Shown here: positions 61,705-64,000 of the stretch, one piece after another
How positions within the stretch are numbered: position 1 is the stretch's first letter
Layout: each line of letters opens with the position of its first letter
Notes under the pieces: model-generated
What the model was told of the DNA's origin: nothing
Seen by the model: the letters and a program-made list of their open reading frames with translations, nothing else
Database searches by the model: none
Made by a program: the position numbers and the translations under genes
Assembly (NCBI RefSeq): GCF_037038585.1
Contig: NC_092521.1
Span: forward strand, 48,834,398-48,898,397
Direction: 5' to 3'
DNA from: Patagioenas fasciata
Taxonomy: Eukaryota; Chordata; Aves; Columbiformes; Columbidae
DNA: 64,000 nt

Positions 61705-62319
61705 GTGCTCTGTAAAGCAGATGAGCTCTGTGGAAGAAGCAAACCTCTTGGATCTAACTGTCAGGGCTCCAGACCCAAAGATCTTCAAGTCCTTTCCTCT
61801 ATCACTGGCACAGGCAAAGGCTGTGGGATCTTTAGAAGAAATTGTCAACATGCGTGTTTTCAATGTCTGACCTTCTCACAAGCATACGCACAGTCTGTGC
61901 TCACCTGCATGGGTTTCAGGCAACTGGTTTTAAGCCATTTCCCTTTGTGGATGCTGCTGTTGAGTGTACTTGCTGTGACAAAGATTGAAATAGTTTCAGT
62001 GTTCATAGGAATGGCAATTGCTACTAAGAGACTTAGGCAGATAGTTGGACATGTTTGCAGAGATCTGTTGAGAGCAGATTTGGGTGTCACTGTCTTGTTC
62101 CTTCACTTTACTACAGATTACCCATCACCCACAGAACCTGGAAAAGGGCAAGTGAGTGTTCCTCAGTGGAAAGCAACCTTGGTTAAGCAGTCTATGACAA
62201 TTATCTATACCAAGCTGACAGAGTTTGCACTGATGCATTTGAAAACCATTCATGTCGTCAGTCCTAGGAGGTTTACTCAGGAGGTAGCAAAGCAACAAAA
62301 TGTGAGTGATGTCCAATAA
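61705..62319 (+). other. Long open frame of unknown status
   Basis: 204 codons open to TAA, beginning at a GTG; the first ATG in frame is at 61909 (codon 69). It has a short hydrophobic stretch (LPLWMLLLSVLAV-like) but I recognise no domain. No obvious splice structure or promoter. In an AT-rich region this length is uncommon but not beyond chance in a 64 kb window. Confidence 0.15.
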
Positions 62320-64000
62320 TTCTTAGACTCTTCTTCAAGAGGATGTCTGAGCATTCCCACAGTCAACTGCATAGAAAAAAAAACATGCAGTGTGTGCTAA
62401 TAGCATGAGATGTCTGCAAGCAGAAAGTGTTATCCAAGTGTTTTTAGGGGAGCCCTGGTATAGAACACTAGTACCATCATACCTGAAAGTAGATAGTTTC
62501 ATCTTTTTGACAACAGCCAGGCTGACAGCAATATACAGGAGCTGTGGCTTTACCAGCAATCATAGATGAGGTAATAGCCTTGTCAACTTATTTAGGAAGG
62601 CTGTGAGATTTGCTCCTTGACATAGAGGTTTATAACTTTTTATTACACGCAATTCTGTACCAGCAGGTCAGATTATCATTATTAGGAGTTAACTGCAGCA
62701 TGGTAACCAGGAGGTCAGGGCTCCAATGTGCTGGGAAGTGTGGCGGTATAACAAAGAATGATCTCTGTCCCAGAGGCTTGGCACTCAAACTAGAGGGCTA
62801 TTGGCTAGAAAGGTGATAAAACAAACAGCCCTGGGGAGTGGAGGGAACATGAAACAGTGCAGAGGCAGCTAGGAAAACAAGGATCACATCAAACCAGATG
62901 TGAACTGCAGGAGATTCTCTTCAAGTTTCTGAAATGCCCCACTGCTGTAAGAAATCTTCCAATAGATCAAACTTTTACTGTAAGTTCAATGTGCATGTTG
63001 TGGACACACATGAGAATTTGGTATGTTTCCAGACTTTTTTAAAAAAGGAAAGGGAATGATACATAGTGTGTTCAGGCTTTTAGTTGAGAGAAAAAAAAAA
63101 AAGCAAAAAAAAAAGTTATCCTTTATCATTATACTAAGTATCATTTGAACACAAAGGTAATTCATTCTTAATCTCTTCGCTGTATACTTGTCAAAGTCAT
63201 TAAGTAGGGAAAAAATGCTGAGTACATGCGAGGTAACTCTCTGTTAGGGATGGATTGTTTCCCACTCTACCTGCAAAAGAACTTTGCTGTTCTGGCTCTG
63301 AAAGTCAGGAGTAGATTTGTATTACTAGTAGCCTCTGCTTATTTCTATTTTCCTCTACCTTGTTGCTATTGAGCTATGTAGTTTCTTTTTATACAGTAAG
63401 TTTATGGCCTTCAAATATCATGGGGTTTTGCTAATATTATTTTAACCATAGAACATCTGTTCTTCTTGATTTACACATCGATCCTTTCAGTTCATTGATC
63501 ATTTTTCTTAATTTTGTCTGTGCTCCTGATACTGGTAGTGTCAGAATCTTTTCAGCAATATAAGGCCTGGGACTCATTGCAAAAGTGCTGCTGATGTCTC
63601 TCCTCTGATATACTCTGAGAGATCTATGTCTCTTTGACCCAAAATATGGCATCTTTGCATGCACTTGCTCTCTTCTGCTCACATAAGACAGTACACTCTC
63701 CAAAGTAGTGTTTTGTGCTCCATAGATGAGAAAGAGAAATCACAGATTCTTTAAAACTGTGTCCAGAAATACTAACTGTAAGCCAAACAGTTCTGCAAGC
63801 AAAGGTGAGAGGCAGGGTGGGGAGGGAGAAACCAGCAGACAAATTTGTGAAACGTAATAGAAAGCCTCCTGCACTTTCTTTAGTGCACAAACACTGTACA
63901 GTCTCAGAGAGGAAGCAACTGGCACTTCTCATTCCTGTGACAAATTTGCTGGGCTGTGTTGAAGCCACAGCTGCAGTGTGCCCTCTTATGGCAACACTAA

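Larger units (their letters stand above)
54332..64000. other. Intergenic region downstream of AQP4
   Basis: No gene supported. Contains the TA-rich microsatellite and the terminal-inverted-repeat element near 59.2-59.5 kb, a (GTG)n run at about 61119-61138, and an unusually long open frame at 61705-62319 described separately. Confidence 0.55.

Overview
The window is vertebrate nuclear DNA, almost certainly from a bird. It carries two intron-containing genes in tandem on the + strand: the 3' part of CHST9 (GalNAc-4-O-sulfotransferase 2) and the complete coding region of AQP4 (aquaporin-4). The bird assignment rests on abundant CR1 LINE sequence, avian-style endogenous retrovirus LTRs, no primate or rodent SINEs, compact introns and AT-rich non-coding DNA broken by one sharp CpG island. 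I cannot name the species. From memory, CHST9 followed by AQP4 in the same orientation is also the human chromosome 18 arrangement.

Layout. 1-23945: CHST9, with a 24-26 nt penultimate exon near 2503-2528, an intron of about 20 kb and a terminal exon (22395 to about 23945) encoding the catalytic domain. That intron holds a minus-strand non-autonomous ERV remnant (5790 to about 7855) and a 3 kb minus-strand CR1 copy (about 8262-11230) interrupted by an inverted CR1 reverse-transcriptase segment. 23946-40540: intergenic, with one short CR1 tail, simple repeats and faint MIR/L2-like fossils. 40540-41260: CpG island containing the 11-codon first exon of the long (M1) AQP4 isoform. 45014-50223: the other four AQP4 coding exons. 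50224 to about 54330: a 3' UTR of about 4.1 kb. 54330-64000: intergenic, with a TA-rich microsatellite and a short terminal-inverted-repeat transposon.

Functional reading. AQP4 is intact: five exons (32, 415, 165, 81 and 276 coding nt plus stop) give 323 residues, the human length, with M1 and M23 starts, both NPA motifs, the selectivity-filter residues and the C-terminal SSV preserved. The stop sits in the readthrough context TGA CTA G and is followed by 28 sense codons ending in LPPIKETDLL. The extended isoform AQP4ex is therefore encoded here too. The CHST9 terminal exon keeps both PAPS-binding motifs. No RNA genes, CRISPR arrays or prokaryotic features were seen. The two genes have separate functions; their adjacency looks like inherited synteny rather than a shared pathway.
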